Source: Vicia villosa
Taxonomy: Eukaryota > Streptophyta > Magnoliopsida > Fabales > Fabaceae
Assembly (NCBI RefSeq): GCF_029867415.1
Contig: NC_081185.1
Coordinates: forward strand, 114,621,466 to 114,685,465
Direction: 5' to 3'
DNA: 64,000 nt
Notes under the pieces: model-generated
Databases searched by the model: none
Seen by the model: only the letters and a program-made list of their open reading frames with translations
What the model was told of the DNA's origin: nothing
In this document: positions 1 to 14,100 of the stretch, piece after piece
Layout: the number at the start of each line of letters is the position of its first letter
Position numbering within the stretch: position 1 is the stretch's first letter
Translations under genes and position numbers: made by a program

Positions 1-1652
1 TTTTTAGTCATAAATAACTTTTAGAGATATTATTATTATTATATATTAATTTTAAAAATATTATTATTACTATGATTAATAATTGGGGACTGTTAACTCA
101 ACACAATATTTTTATTAGGTTGATTAATGTATAATTGTTATTAATAAGCTCTTAATGTTGATTATTATGAAAATTTAATGAGAAATGAGACTTTCTCCCA
201 TCGAACCATCTCCATTTTTTTTATGTTAATGTGCTTGATGCAGTCAAATTTTGTACTCTTTGTCACTGAAAAAAATACATTAATAAATAAAAGGCAAGTA
301 AACCAAACGCAGAGGTTGGTGTGAATCATAAATCTACTATAAATCGAAACAAAAATTTGATGAATGAATAGAGTGGGAATTCAAAAGGTTAATTTTCTGT
401 TTCCAATATGTTAATTTCTTTAACCGAGAAAAACTGTTGGAAGTATAATAGGGTTTGGGAAAAGACTTTAGGTCAAATATGATTATATATGATTAATATT
501 TAAAGTAATAATGCATTTAAAACTTGTTAGCTACAATTAACATTGAGAATCAAAATAATTGAATTGGAAAAAGAAACGAAGCATGCTTGAATTATTTGAA
601 ACATAAATATTACATAAATATTTGGCACGTAAGCTTATACAGTATGCTTGTCTAATTTATACTACATAAGATGAATTCTTATTAGCATTAAAATTGGGTT
701 TTTCATGAAAAACAAAGAAAGTAAATTTAATGCATTTTATAATTATTTGTGTGTAGTTAATTTTTAATTTAGATTGAAATAAATAAATTGAAAAATCATA
801 TTTAATTTATGAATTAAATCAAATCCTAATCCTTTTTAACTCTCCATTGAACTTCAGTGAATCATATATTTAATTTATTGGAATTTAAGATGGTCCTCCG
901 AACCATGAAGACACTTTATTTTTGGTGAAATTTTTATATGAGAGAATCGTAGTCAAACTCTCCCGTGAAATCTTATCCTTCTTTTTGAAATTTTACGTGA
1001 GAAAATTGCAATCCCAATTTTAAACTCTCCCGTAAAATTCATGTACCCATTTTTTTTCAATTAAATATATTAAAAGTTTTTTTTTAAAGAATTAAATATG
1101 AGGATGTACACTACTTATATATAATAATTTTATAAATAGTAAATAAATATATAATAGTTGATATCTTGGCCTTTTGTTTTAAATATAAAAAAGAAATAAA
1201 TTTGTGTCTTTCATAAAAAAATTTGTTTATTCATCAATCATAATTTTCTCATGTTTTTTAATAAAAACAAATATATGTATCAACTTTTAGAATAAATGTT
1301 AACATCTTATCATAAATAAATGCTAACATTTTTTCATGTTAATTTTATTTTTATTTGTATCATGTAATAATAATATATATCATTTTTTATCAGGTATATG
1401 ATATTTTTGTTTAAAATATTTATAAAAGAAATCATACTTAATTGATTGAAATAATTTTTATAGAAGCAAATTATTGTTGCCTATAAAATTGACACTCTAA
1501 ATCAAAAACAAATTTGAAAATCAAAATAAAATTGAATTAATTAATTTAATGTTTTATTAATAAGTATTTATATGAATTACATATATAAGAAAATTAAAAA
1601 AAATATGGATTATACCATATTATATTTTGGTTATATTGATTAATATAATTTA
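1..1652. other. AT-rich intergenic DNA, no gene seen
   Basis: Very AT-rich, with long A and T runs and stops in all frames. I see no coding exon, RNA gene or clear transposon end, apart from the first copy of a diverged direct repeat described separately. Confidence 0.6.
238..366 (+). repeat. diverged direct repeat, copy 1
   Basis: About 125 bp containing the shared blocks ACTCTTTGTCAC, AATACATTAAT and AACAAAAATTTGA resembles 3408-3536 in the same orientation, about 3.2 kb away. By eye identity is roughly 80%. It may be an old segmental duplication or part of an unrecognised repeat; no coding content is visible. Confidence 0.6.
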
Positions 1653-1661
1653 ATAATTATA

Positions 1662-2057
1662 GGCTTAATTGCAATTTTGGTCCCCCTATTATCCGTTTTT
1701 TTGGATTTTGGTCCCCCTATTTTAAAATCCGGAATTTTAGTCCCTTTATTTTAATTTTTTGAGGATTTTGGTCTCCTTGCAAATCCGAAGGCAATTTTTA
1801 AAAAAATGAAACTCAAATTGATGACATATTCAACATAAATCTTAAATAAAATTATTATTTTTGAATAGTTTATTGTTGAACTGACATTGACACATCATCA
1901 ATGTGAGCGTCATTTCATTTAAAATTGTCTTCGAAATTGCAGGGGGACCAAAATCCTCAAAAAATAAAAATATAGGGACTGAAACTCCGGATTTTAAAAT
2001 AGAGAGACCAAAATTCAAAAAAATGGATAATAGGGGGACCAAAATTGCAATTAAGCC
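1662..2057. mobile_element. Mutator-like MITE with perfect 9-bp TSD
   Basis: A 396-bp non-coding element begins GGCTTAATTGCAATTTTGG and ends with the reverse complement of that sequence. The terminal inverted repeats run about 120 bp with scattered mismatches and carry the recurrent phrase GGTCCCCCTATT. It is flanked on both sides by ATAATTATA (1653-1661 and 2058-2066), a perfect 9-bp duplication, as expected of Mutator-superfamily insertions. The short size and lack of coding make it a MITE. The AT-rich duplication leaves a base or two of ambiguity at the ends. Confidence 0.88.
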
Positions 2058-2066
2058 ATAATTATA

Positions 2067-4013
<1,947 letters not shown>

Positions 4014-4168
4014 AAAAGCGTGTTCCAATAAAAAAGAAGCGTGTTCCAATAAAAAAGAAGCGTGTTCCAATAAAAAAGATTTGCTTAATTGTTGGAATGT
4101 AAAAGCGTGTTCCAATAAAAAAGAAGCGTGTTCCAATAAAAAAGATTTGCTTAATTGTTGGAATGTAA
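4014..4168 (+). repeat. short tandem array, 21-bp unit with higher order
   Basis: The unit AGCGTGTTCCAATAAAAAAG (plus one base) occurs three times, then a 24-bp spacer TTTGCTTAATTGTTGGAATG (plus four bases), then twice more, then the spacer again. TTCCAA in the unit and TTGGAA in the spacer are complementary, so each block could fold. The array lies inside a region open on both strands, a by-product of the periodicity. Confidence 0.9.
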
Positions 4169-5090
4169 TGATTATTAGTTGTGTAATTACTCTGAGGGGT
4201 ATGTAAAACCATCTTAAATTGATTGTGATTAGGGTAATTAAGGAAATTGGGTGGTAATTGATTTTTATATATTAAAGTAGATTTTACTGACATATTTAAG
4301 ATGTAATAAAAGATTCCTCGAAAAAAAGGATCTCAAAATTTGTATTACTTTTATCATTATTTTTTTAAATTTAAAAAATTCATATTTAATTCTTCTCATT
4401 TTAAAAAAATTTATAATTTGATAAAGAAATATTTTATAGTATTCTAAACACGTATTAACAAAATTATTCAAAAATTTAAAAATAATTAAATAGTTTTTAA
4501 AATTTAAAAAATAGTTGAGATTAAAATTGCATACATAAAAATTTTATACGGACTAAAATATGTCATTTTTTTAATAGGGACTAAAAATAAAATTTGAGAT
4601 ATTTATAGGGACAAAAAACATACTTAATCCTTTCAAAAAATCTTATAGTACACATCTTTAATTATCGTGTGTATTTGATTTAATAATAAAAATTAAGATT
4701 AAGGGCATGATAAAAACTAAAATTAACGTCTCCTACTAAAGTTATCTTGGAAAACATCAAATCTTTGTTGTAATCTAGATTTTGTTACATACCTTAAATG
4801 CATCCAACTTTTAATAAGTTATTTAAGGTCGATCTACCTTCTTTGTTTAACTTAAGCAAAAATGTTTTTCTGCACTTGCAATCCATGATAGAGAATTTTT
4901 CCAACTTTTTTTAAGTACCAAAATTTCATTATCTTGAGCAAATATTTGCATGGTAAATACTTTTACAAGAAAGAGAACTAAGATATATATAATGGTGGAT
5001 GAATATAGTTTGTTGTGGATTCGTGTCTTAACTATATCTTGAGCATTGTTCCTTTATGAATGTAAGGTAGAGATTTGTTGTTGTAGTTGT
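4169..5090. other. AT-rich intergenic DNA with a transposon-end-like stretch
   Basis: No gene seen. At about 4540-4640 the text contains GGACTAAAATATG and GGGACTAAAAATAAAA phrases and ends in a run reading towards TTAATCC. This style is typical of the terminal repeats of legume MULE/MITE families, but no opposite end was found nearby. Confidence 0.4.
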
Positions 5091-5790
5091 GTAACAAAAT
5101 CCCTCGGTTTTGTTAAAAATCCAAGGGAAAATGTATTTTCTTTTTTAAATAGAAAAATAAAATAAAATGAGGGAATCCCCGAGTTTTAGAAAAAAACCGA
5201 GGTAATAAGTTTCAAGAAAAAAAATGATGAATGAATTACACTATGTTTAAGAATAAATTTCTCAATATTGTCAACCAAGGAAAGCATTGTTGTTTTTTTA
5301 CTGACAATATAGAATGGTTATTCCAAAAAAAACAACAACAGCAACACCATTATGTAAGATATATTGCAAGGGCAGAAAACATATTTTATTCAAAATAAAA
5401 GAACACAGAACATTGAAGATTTTTTTCTGTCATGCAATTCAGCCCAAAGAATGATGCGCACGAGTTTGGGGCCGCTAGATATAAGTTAGGATTATGGTAA
5501 AATCTGTTTAACGAGTGCTTTTATAGTAAAATTTGATTATTTTATCCCTCAGCTGTTACGAAAACCGAAGAGATAGATAATTTAGTTTACAAAGAAAAAA
5601 TAAAATAAAAAGAAAGGTTCCACTTATAAAGAAATAAAAACATAAGTTGCATTATCTGGGATTCGAAGCATGTCTTGAATTGTTTTTCCCCTCGGTTATA
5701 TTAAAAGTCCAAGGGAACATGTGGTTTCTTTTTTAAAACAAATAAAATATGACGCGCCTTGGTATTATACATCGGTTTCTTGTTGGGTGA
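5091..5790. repeat. CCTCGGTT/AACCGAGG repeat-bearing transposon relic
   Basis: Copies of CCTCGGTTTTGTTAAAAATCC-like text and complementary AAAACCGAGG occur at about 5102-5215, 5570 and 5690-5780, in both orientations. Such palindromic subterminal motifs are characteristic of CACTA-type and some other DNA transposons, but I could not define termini or target duplications. Classification is an inference. Confidence 0.35.
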
Positions 5791-7160
5791 GGTAAAAGCT
5801 TTGACATTAAATATATTATTTGCAGTAATGTGATATAAAGAGTACCTATTCCAAAAATCAATTATCTCATATATGTCTTTTTTAAAGTGCATTTTGGTGC
5901 CATTGTAGGTGTCGGAAACAAACAATGGATATTTTTTAAATCACAATATATTGCCATAATTGTAGTCAATATGTTACAGAAACACAAAAACAAATATAAG
6001 ATAAAAAATTAAACATGAATAAATTTTTTATTTTACTTTTGTGTATCACAATACGATAACTGTTGGCGACAAATCCTTCCTTTATGATTGACGTTGACAA
6101 ATTTCAAGGCATATCTCTTCCAAAGTATGCAACTTATAATGTTCTTCCTATTTTTGGTGATATAAGCCAAAGTTAAAAAAAATATAAACTCAAGACTTAA
6201 AGTAATTAAATGTGAAGAATTCACATATGTTACACATATACCCTAAGTTCTTAAAGATTAAGTTGGCTTGTTTTTTACTCCTATTACGGATCTGTGTGTA
6301 CCCAATCTCCTCAAACAATTCTAATTACATTAAGGAAACATGAAAAATAATGATTAATGTTATAAAGAGAGTTAGGGAATATGTAAGCAACTGAAATAGG
6401 AATTGAAAAGAATCAGACATAAAAAACTTAACCCACATTGAGAGATTTTTCTTTCATTTCCCAAAAATAATATCACCAAAAAGTTGGAACTTTATTACTT
6501 TATTAGAGATGACATGTTTGTACTTATGCCAGCAATGATTCCCCCAGTAAATTTCAAGACATATTTATGTTCCAATATCATGAACAACACATCCTTCATT
6601 TGCACTTGAAAGATTACAACTGTGTAGGTGTTGGTGATAGTAAACATTGAACCAAATACTTTCTTGGTTTTTTCTTCACCCACCTCCTAACCTTCTTGCC
6701 CACCCCTAGTGAATTTACCACAATACCCCTTGTTTCGGAAGTTCATTTCCGAAACGGTACTTTTTTTTGGAAAAAAGGTGTTTTCGGAAATGAACTTCCG
6801 AAAACGTGTTTTTTTTAATATAAAATATTGATTTCGGAGATGCATCTCCGAAATAAAGTCACTTTTCAGAAAATGTGGTGTTTCGGAAGTTCATCTCCGA
6901 GCGCACCCCCCTTGGAGGAATTCGGAAATGCACTTCCGAAAATAGGTCTGGACAGAAGAAAATGAACAATTCGCTTTATTTAATCGGGTGAAAATTACAA
7001 CGATAATATTACATAAAATTAAAGTTACATATTGTTAAACACGGGTAGGTGGGGATGAGAGAGTGGTGGGGAGAAAAAAAGGCTTCCAAATTTCAAAAGG
7101 TTTATTTATTATTTTAATAAAAATACGTACAACTGAAAGTAACAAATGACGGAGGAGGTG

Positions 7161-7474
7161 TAACCGGAGCCGAAACATATGACGGAGGAGGTGGATGTCC
7201 GGAGGAAGAAGACCCGGAGGTACGTCCACCGCGAGACAAAAGAGCCAATCAATGTAAGCTATAATTTATCATTATCATCAGGGGACGTCATTACAAAAAA
7301 TTGGAAAAAAAATCTTATTATTTTTAATCTTGATTTTTTAGAAATGACGTCCCCAGATGATAATCATAAACTATAGCTTACATTGATTGACTACTTTGTC
7401 TCGTGGTGGACATATCTCCAGTTCTACTTCCTCCAGACATCCACCTCATCCGTCATATGTTCCGACCCCGGTTA
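7161..7474. repeat. internal inverted repeat in the MULE
   Basis: About 133-bp arms (7161-7293 and 7342-7474) around a ~48-bp loop. Matched pieces include CATATGACGG/CGTCATATG and GGGGACGTCATT/AATGACGTCCCC. The arms contain the same GGAGGAGGTGGATG-like text seen on both strands. It probably arose by inverted duplication inside the element. Confidence 0.8.
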
Positions 7475-7613
7475 CCACTTCCAAAAACTAACATGATAAA
7501 TCCAATACAAATACACTGTGCGATACAATCCGAAATCAGAACAAAACAAAACAAAAACATGTTATTCTGCCCGACGAGCGTTACAAAATACACATCAAAC
7601 AAAAAAAAACACG

Positions 7614-7868
7614 TTATTCTTCCCGACGAGCGAACTCCTCCGAATGAAGATAATTATACCAATCCTCATCCCACTCAGTCTCAGAACCATCAGCATCAAC
7701 CACGACTCTCACGCCTGAAGACTGAGCTTGAGCATCCGGGCCCCGGGCCCCCTGGGAACGAGAAGTAGAGCCGGTCGAAACCTTCTTCTTCTCCTTCACC
7801 TCCTTCACCTCTTTCACCTCTTTCTTTGAAGAATCCTTTCTTCCCTTAGCGCCCTCTCTAGAAGACAT
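7614..7868 (-). CDS. small unknown ORF inside the MULE
   Basis: An 84-residue frame with a true ATG at 7866-7868. The N-terminal half is lysine/glutamate-rich with three KEV repeats; the C-terminus is acidic and aromatic (WDEDWYNYLHSEEFARREE). I do not recognise the family. It lies wholly within the non-autonomous Mutator-like element and could be the first exon of a captured host gene or a remnant of an element-encoded protein. No transposase motif is present. Expression is unknown. Confidence 0.3.
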   Translation of the reverse strand: MSSREGAKGRKDSSKKEVKEVKEVKEKKKVSTGSTSRSQGARGPDAQAQSSGVRVVVDADGSETEWDEDWYNYLHSEEFARREE

Positions 7869-9390
7869 GTTCCTGTAAACAATTGAAATCGATTAATATG
7901 CGAGACAAAATAAAAAACAAAAAAATTTGAACTTCTGATATATTTCGGAAGTTCATTTCCGAAAACTGGGATGGAGGTGTTTTCGGAAATGAACTTCCGA
8001 AACACCCCTGCGATGCAATTTCCTGCAACTTCCATGGCAGACCCCTAAATCAACCTTCAAACCAAATCAAAATGCTTCTAAACAACCTAAATACTACTAA
8101 CAACCTAGCCATATATCATTTATGCAATTAAAACCCTAAATAACATGCATTTGAATAATAGATCTAAAAATTTCAAAACTTACAAAGTGTTAGGATTGAG
8201 GGCTTTTGAATGTTGTTTAGCAGTGTGATTGGAGCCTTGATGCAGCTTTGGAATTCTGTTTGCACAAATTTTCGCCTCTGCCACTTTTTGTTTTGATTTA
8301 GGGTAAATGATTGGGGGAGGGGGAGTGTTTTGATAAATCTGCAGAAATCGCAGTATTTCGGAAGTGAACTTCCGAAATAATTGTTTCGGAAATGAACTTC
8401 CGAAGTAAGTCAATTTTTTTAAAAAACACGCTTTCGGAAATAAACTTCCGAAGCAGGGGTAGTTTTGGTTTTTCGCAGGAGGTGACCACCCATAGGGAGG
8501 TGGGTAAAGAAATTTTCTACTTTCTTATACATGGTCGGAATTATAACATGAATAATAGTCCCCTGAATATGAGTGAATATTGTGATTAGGAAGACTAAAA
8601 TGAAAAGTAAATATTCATATATGCAAAAGTAAATGACATTGAAAGATAGATAAAAGTAATATAATAACAATGACAAAATGCATATCTCTTCCAAAGTATG
8701 CAATTTATAATGTTCTTTTTATTTTTGGCGATATAAGTCAAAGTTCAAAAAAATATAAACTCAAAAGACTTAAAGTAATTAAATGTGAAAAATTCACAAT
8801 TGTTACACATATACCTTAAGTCCTTAAATATTACGTTGACTTGATTTTTACTCATATTACGGATCTGTGTGTACCCAATCTCCTCAAACAATTCTAATTA
8901 CATTGAGGAAACATGAAAAATAATGATTAATGTTATAAAGAGAGTTGTGGAATATGTAAGCAACTGGAATAAGAATTGAAAAGAATCAAACATAAAAAAC
9001 TTGACCCCTATTGAGAGATTTATCTTTCATTTTCCAAAAATAATATCACCAAAAAGTTTGAACTTTATTACTTTATCACATATGACATGTTTGTACTTAT
9101 CACCAACAATGATTCGATCAGTAAATTTTAAGACATATTTATGTTCCAATTACTTGAACAACGCATCATTCATTTGCACTTGAAAGATTACAATTGTGTA
9201 GGTGTTGATCATGAACCAAATGATTTTTTATACATGATCAGAATTATAACATGAATAATAGTTCCCTGAATATGAGTGAATATTGTGATTAGGATTAGGA
9301 AGATCGAAATGAAAAGCAAATATTCATATATGCAAAAGTAAATAACATTGAAAGATAGATAAGAGTAATATAATAACAATGACAAAATGC

Positions 9391-9989
9391 AAAATCGAAA
9401 AAATTGATTCTTATGTTACTTATACTCCGATGACAATAGTAAAAGCATAATGAAAAAAAATGAAAAAACAAAATATTCATAAGTTACAAATGTAAATGTT
9501 ATAAAAGTTTAAAAATAAAAAAAGATAACATGTAGTATAGACAAAGTTGGTATGCACAAAAGGTTTGACAATAAATCAATAGAAAAATCAGAGTTATGTT
9601 TATCGACACATGAGTAAAAATAAATGTATCTAGAGAGATATTTTCTTATTTCATTATCAATCAAATTCATCTCGAAGTGCTCATTGTTATTGGGTACCAC
9701 AATCCATTTGTGGGTGGACTCTGAGAGCAAGTTTTCATAACTCTTTTCAGTCGTTGATGTCATTGATCATCTTAAAGGGTCTTATAACAGTGAATGATCA
9801 AAGGTAACAGTAGAGATGAAAATATGATTAGGGTTTGAAATGCATAAAACAAATTAGAGAGATTTTATCTTGTTTAGAAAAACAAAAAATTTGAGTTTGC
9901 AAAAGAGAATTCCATTCAGTTAGCTATTTTTAGGGATGAGAGAAATAAGGTCGAGTATGTTAGTTTACTGGGATAGTAAAAATAGGGTG
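9391..9989. other. intergenic DNA with one unsupported small frame
   Basis: An 84-codon minus-strand frame beginning at a true ATG (9761-9763, ending 9509) starts MTSTTEKSYENLLSES and turns hydrophobic at its end. I recognise no family and see no splice-supported extension, so it is noted rather than called as a gene. Confidence 0.35.
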
Positions 9990-10200
9990 CAGTTACCGTG
10001 CATAGATAAAAATCTATGCACCATGCATAGATTATTATGGACCCTTGGATCAAATTCTAGACATCAATTATTATTACTCAATACTCAATACTCACCACTC
10101 AATACTCAATACTCAATACTCAATACTGTATCAAAAACATGATCCAATAACTTATGTAGGCTTATGCATGGTGCATAAGTAAATCCTTATGCATATTAGC
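9990..10200. mobile_element. MITE-like element with internal heptamer array
   Basis: Inverted ends: TGCATAGATAAAAATCTATG then CACCATGCATAG on the left pair with TGCATAAGGATTTACTTATG then CACCATGCATAAG read from the right. Between them, 10076-10127 is a run of the heptamer ACTCAAT, about seven copies with one variant. No clear target duplication was found, so the superfamily is open. Confidence 0.55.
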
Positions 10201-10480
10201 CAAAGCCGTAAAAATATATGAAAATAAGTGTATGTGCATTGTGCAAAAGTTGAAATGAAACATTAAAATCTTAAATATGTCATAGAAAATTGATTGATTG
10301 ATTTGACAAAGAGTTGATTTAAAACTTAGAAAGAAATGTTCAATTAAAAAGTGGATTACAAGCGACATTGTTGGTGAAAATGGGGTAATCAAATGTTAGA
10401 ATAGGAACTAGATGATGTAATTAATTAGTAAAAACAAAAATGAACAATTAAATCCGTTGAAATGAAGACATGAAAAATAA

Positions 10481-10713
10481 TACTTTCGTCTCACAATGAG
10501 TGATTCAATTGACCATTCACACTTTTAAAAAAAGTATAAACATAAGAAATAAAATAATATTTTTACTATAATATCTCTTATCATATATTTAGAATGATAA
10601 AATTTTTATTACTTAGAAGTTAAAATTAAAAAAAAATATTAAAAATTAAAATGAGTAATTCATTTTAAAATACTTTTTATTTTAAATGAATCACTCACCG
10701 TAAGACGAAGAGA
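10481..10713. mobile_element. Stowaway-like MITE
   Basis: The left end CTTTCGTCTCACAATGAGTG and the right end read inward (CTCTTCGTCTTACGGTGAGTG) match the CTCCCTCCGTCTCA...ATGAGTG style of Stowaway (Tc1/mariner) MITEs. Length about 230 bp, AT-rich interior, probable TA target. Right boundary uncertain by a few bases. Confidence 0.7.
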
Positions 10714-11151
10714 ATACGGTAAAGATATATATGTATTTTTTTTGAACATAAACCTTTTTTATATTATATAAACATTTTTAAATAGATAATAGACTTAGAT
10801 ATTGGACAAAGTTGATAACTATGGATCATAATTTAAAAGTTAAATTATGTAAATTGAAATAAAATCTTAATTTGACGAATAAATTATCAAATCAAAGATG
10901 ATGTCAATTTGCATATTAATCGGTTAAACAACTTAGCAAAGTTAATCTCCATTTTTTTTTTACTAATTTTCTTATAAAAACAAAATTAAAGACTAAAATG
11001 AATTTTAATCTTAAAAAAAAAAGATTAAGATGATTTATTATTCATTTAAAATTAAAATCACACAAATTACATACCGTTGGATGAAGATGAACATTTTAAA
11101 ATTTCAATCTTACAATCGTTGACCACAATCTCATTACACACGCCTCACAGA
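10714..11151 (+). other. upstream region of the peptidase gene
   Basis: AT-rich; should hold the promoter and 5' leader of the gene starting at 11152. I see no confident TATA box. An in-frame TTG at 11077 extends the frame upstream, but the first ATG is at 11152. Confidence 0.4.
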
Positions 11152-14100
11152 ATGTTGTTATCTCACGCGCCACCACTACCTTTTCTTCTTTCAACTATAC
11201 TCCATTATCAACCTCATCACTATTCTCGCACATTATTCTCATCACCTCTTTTCTCAACCAGCCATTCATTCTCACAATCTCGCCGGAGTTCAATCCTCCC
11301 AATGAACGGAGTAACCATCGCCACTGATGACTCCTCCTCTACCTCCTCGCCGGAGCACGTCACCGGGGATTGGTCATCCGTTCCTTCACTCCGGCTGCGT
11401 GATCACAGATTCACCGTTCCTCTCGATTATTCTCGAGGCGTACAGTCTTCTCCTAAGATCACTGTTTTTGCTCGTGAAGTAGTTGCAGGTAACAGTTGCA
11501 CAGTATCAATCATCGTTGCATGAAGGTTTAACGTTGTTGGTTTTTTGTTGGGATTTTTCGGGGAGAAAAAAAATGAAATTTTGATGGTGATTAATGAATC
11601 TTTTTGTGAAATGAAGGAAAACCCAGATAGGGTTTTTGACAATTGTGTTTTATACTAGTTAGGTTAAAGTTTTTTCTTTTTGGTGTGAGTAATTATAGTG
11701 AATATTTTGTTAATGGGCATCTGGGGTGGGATCCAAAGTATTGGATTCTGAGTGAGTGAGTGAGTGCTTGGTGCTTTTTCTTTTAAAGGGAACCTAAAAT
11801 GATTTGAATTGCTTGGGATTTTTCTTACTTGAGGTTGAAGTTTGGAATTAATCACAAAAGGCCTAAAGTGCCATAAAATGTGAGTTTGCTTACTTTTCTC
11901 CTCATTAAGCTATTTTCCTTATGGAGTTATAGGGGTATATCGGGCCAGTTTGTTTCAGCTTTAATCGGATCAGAAGAGATTATTTGAGTTCCTTTAATCT
12001 TTAGTACTATATAATTGGGATGATGTGTGTGGGACAAGGTCATGGTCGGTTGTTGATATGATATGTGTTTGTTTGAATAGGCACGGTTTTCGATTGTATT
12101 GCTGGTAAACTTTGGTCCCGAGAATTTCCTACAGTACAACTGTCATATTTCTGAGGAATGTGGTTGCCTTGTAGATGAGGATCATGCATTTAATTATGGA
12201 ATGTCCTCTGTTTTGGTGGAGCCAAACTGTATGTATGATATGGTCGAGTGTTGACTTTAGTACTTTGTATGAGTGCAGCTACAACAACATTACTTTCCTC
12301 GTGTCCAGAATCGTAAAGATTTCTTCTGGTCATATTGTTTTATGTTTTAGTTCTATAGTCAATATTCAACAAAATCAGATTTTGATCAGCTGCATAAATT
12401 TTTTTGTATGATAAGTAGTAGCTTTATTGACTGCTTGATGGGTGAGCACTTGTGCTTAATCTTGTGAATCATCCTCCTTCATCATATTGCCATTTTTTCC
12501 TTACAAGTCTTTTGTTTTGTTGCAGTTGGAAAAGAAGAGCAATCATTGCCATATTTACTGTTTTTGCAAGGGGGACCTGGGTTTGAGTGCCGACCACCAA
12601 CTGAATCTAGTGGATGGATTCATAAAGTTTGTGAGCAGTTCCGTCTCATCTTAATGGATCAGGTGTGTTTTTATGGATACCTGTGTTGTATCGTTATCTT
12701 TTTGTCGTGAGATAACTTTACGAGTAATCTGTTCCATTATTTATGTACTTGTATGCAGCGAGGAACAGGCTTATCAACTCCTTTGTCTGTGTCATCAATG
12801 TCACAGTTCAAGTCTGCAGTTGACTTAGCTGACTTCTTGAAGTATTTTCGAGCTGATAGTATAGTAAATGATGCAGAGTTTATTCGTGTTCGCTTAGTTC
12901 CAAATGCTGGACCTTGGACCATTTTGGGACAGGTATTGACATAGTTGTTTTCTAATGGTATTTGTGTAAGCTGCTGATTTTGATGCCGAGCCTGGCTGGC
13001 TTTACAATCTGTGACTTCTAACAATTGTCTAGCCATTGATTTGTGAGCTCGTGATTTGAAAATATTTTGTACTACCCTTGAAATTCCATGATTGGTTACT
13101 ATACTCATTTTCTTTTTAAATTATGACAGAGTTACGGTGGGTTTTGTGCGGTCACATATTTGAGTTTTGCGCCACAAGGACTGCAGCAAGCTCTTATGAC
13201 AGGTGGAATTCCTCCGATTGGAGATGGCTGCACTGCAGATTCGGTATACAGAGCAAGCTTTGAGCAAGTTAAACATCAAAACGAGAAGTACTACAAAAGA
13301 TACCCTCAGGATATTAAAATTGTTCAAGAACTTGTTAGTTATTTAGCTGAACAAGAAGGAGGAGGGGTAATTATCTCTCTCACTCTTTTTCTCTTGTTTT
13401 TGTAAAGATGAAAGTATGAGCTAAGTTATCTCAATCCTTATTTCCTTCTCTCTTTGCATAGCATAGGTAGCTCTTCCTTCTGGAGGCATCTTAACCCCAA
13501 GAGGGTTGCAGACTCTTGGGCTCTCTGGCTTAGGATCTAGTTCTGGTTTCGAGAACCTGCACTATATGTAATGCGTAATTACCTAGTTTTTTTTTTTCTT
13601 TCCAACTATCTTGAATTCAAATTAATCTCTCGGCTGTTTTGTACTATCCTTCTAGGTTTGAGAGAGTGTGGGATCCAACTTTAGTTCCAGGATCACCTAA
13701 GAAAATAAGCCACTACTTCCTAAATGCTGTAAGTAAATCTTTGCTTTCCTATGATTATGAATCCCAAATTTCATGTTTTCTTTTGAAAACCAACAACCTC
13801 CAATTTTTGTTCTATGCAGTTTGAAAGCTCGATAAGTGTTGATACTAATCCATTGTATGCTCTTCTACATGAATCTATATATTGTCAGGTAAAAGTTCTT
13901 TTCAGTTGCTCGTGTATGCACCGTCATTGACCAACTTTTGTTTATTATAGTGATCAACATTTGACGCATCTTTTGTACTTATAATAGTGACCAGAAAGAG
14001 TATAGTATTCTGAACATGTCCCTCATGCAAGAGTCCTTTGACCAAAAGCGTCCATAATGCTTAGGCTTACATACCTTGCATTAAAATTTAACTTTTATTA

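Larger units (their letters stand above)
6666..8517. mobile_element. non-autonomous Mutator-like element with 9-bp TSD
   Basis: An 1852-bp insertion in copy A of the tandem duplication. It is flanked by TACTTTCTT at 6657-6665 and 8518-8526. Ends are GGTTTTTTCTTCACCCACCT on the left and, read inward from the right, GAAAATTTCTTTACCCACCT. The interior is studded with self-complementary TTCGGAAGTTCATTTCCGAA-type and CGGAGATGCATCTCCG motifs near both ends. It carries a long internal inverted repeat and one small minus-strand reading frame, and no recognisable transposase. Copy B near 9210-9225 shows the empty site, which confirms the insertion. Confidence 0.88.
6110..9390 (+). repeat. ~700-bp tandem duplication, first copy interrupted
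   Basis: Copy A is 6110-6665 plus 8518-8680; copy B is 8681-9390. Both begin CATATCTCTTCCAAAGTATG and end near AACAATGACAAAATGC, so the copies are directly adjacent once the inserted element (6666-8517) is removed. The copies differ by scattered substitutions and small indels. The sequence is non-coding by inspection, although short minus-strand frames in it resemble each other. Copy B preserves the uninterrupted target site of the insertion. Confidence 0.9.

Noticed and set aside
6033..6683. Minus-strand frames possibly from an OB-fold/RPA-like gene
   Set aside because: Only vague resemblance (YVLKF-type phrases); no continuous domain or splice structure.
11077..11151. Upstream extension of the peptidase frame
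   Set aside because: It begins at TTG; the first ATG is 11152 and gives a plausible transit-type N-terminus.
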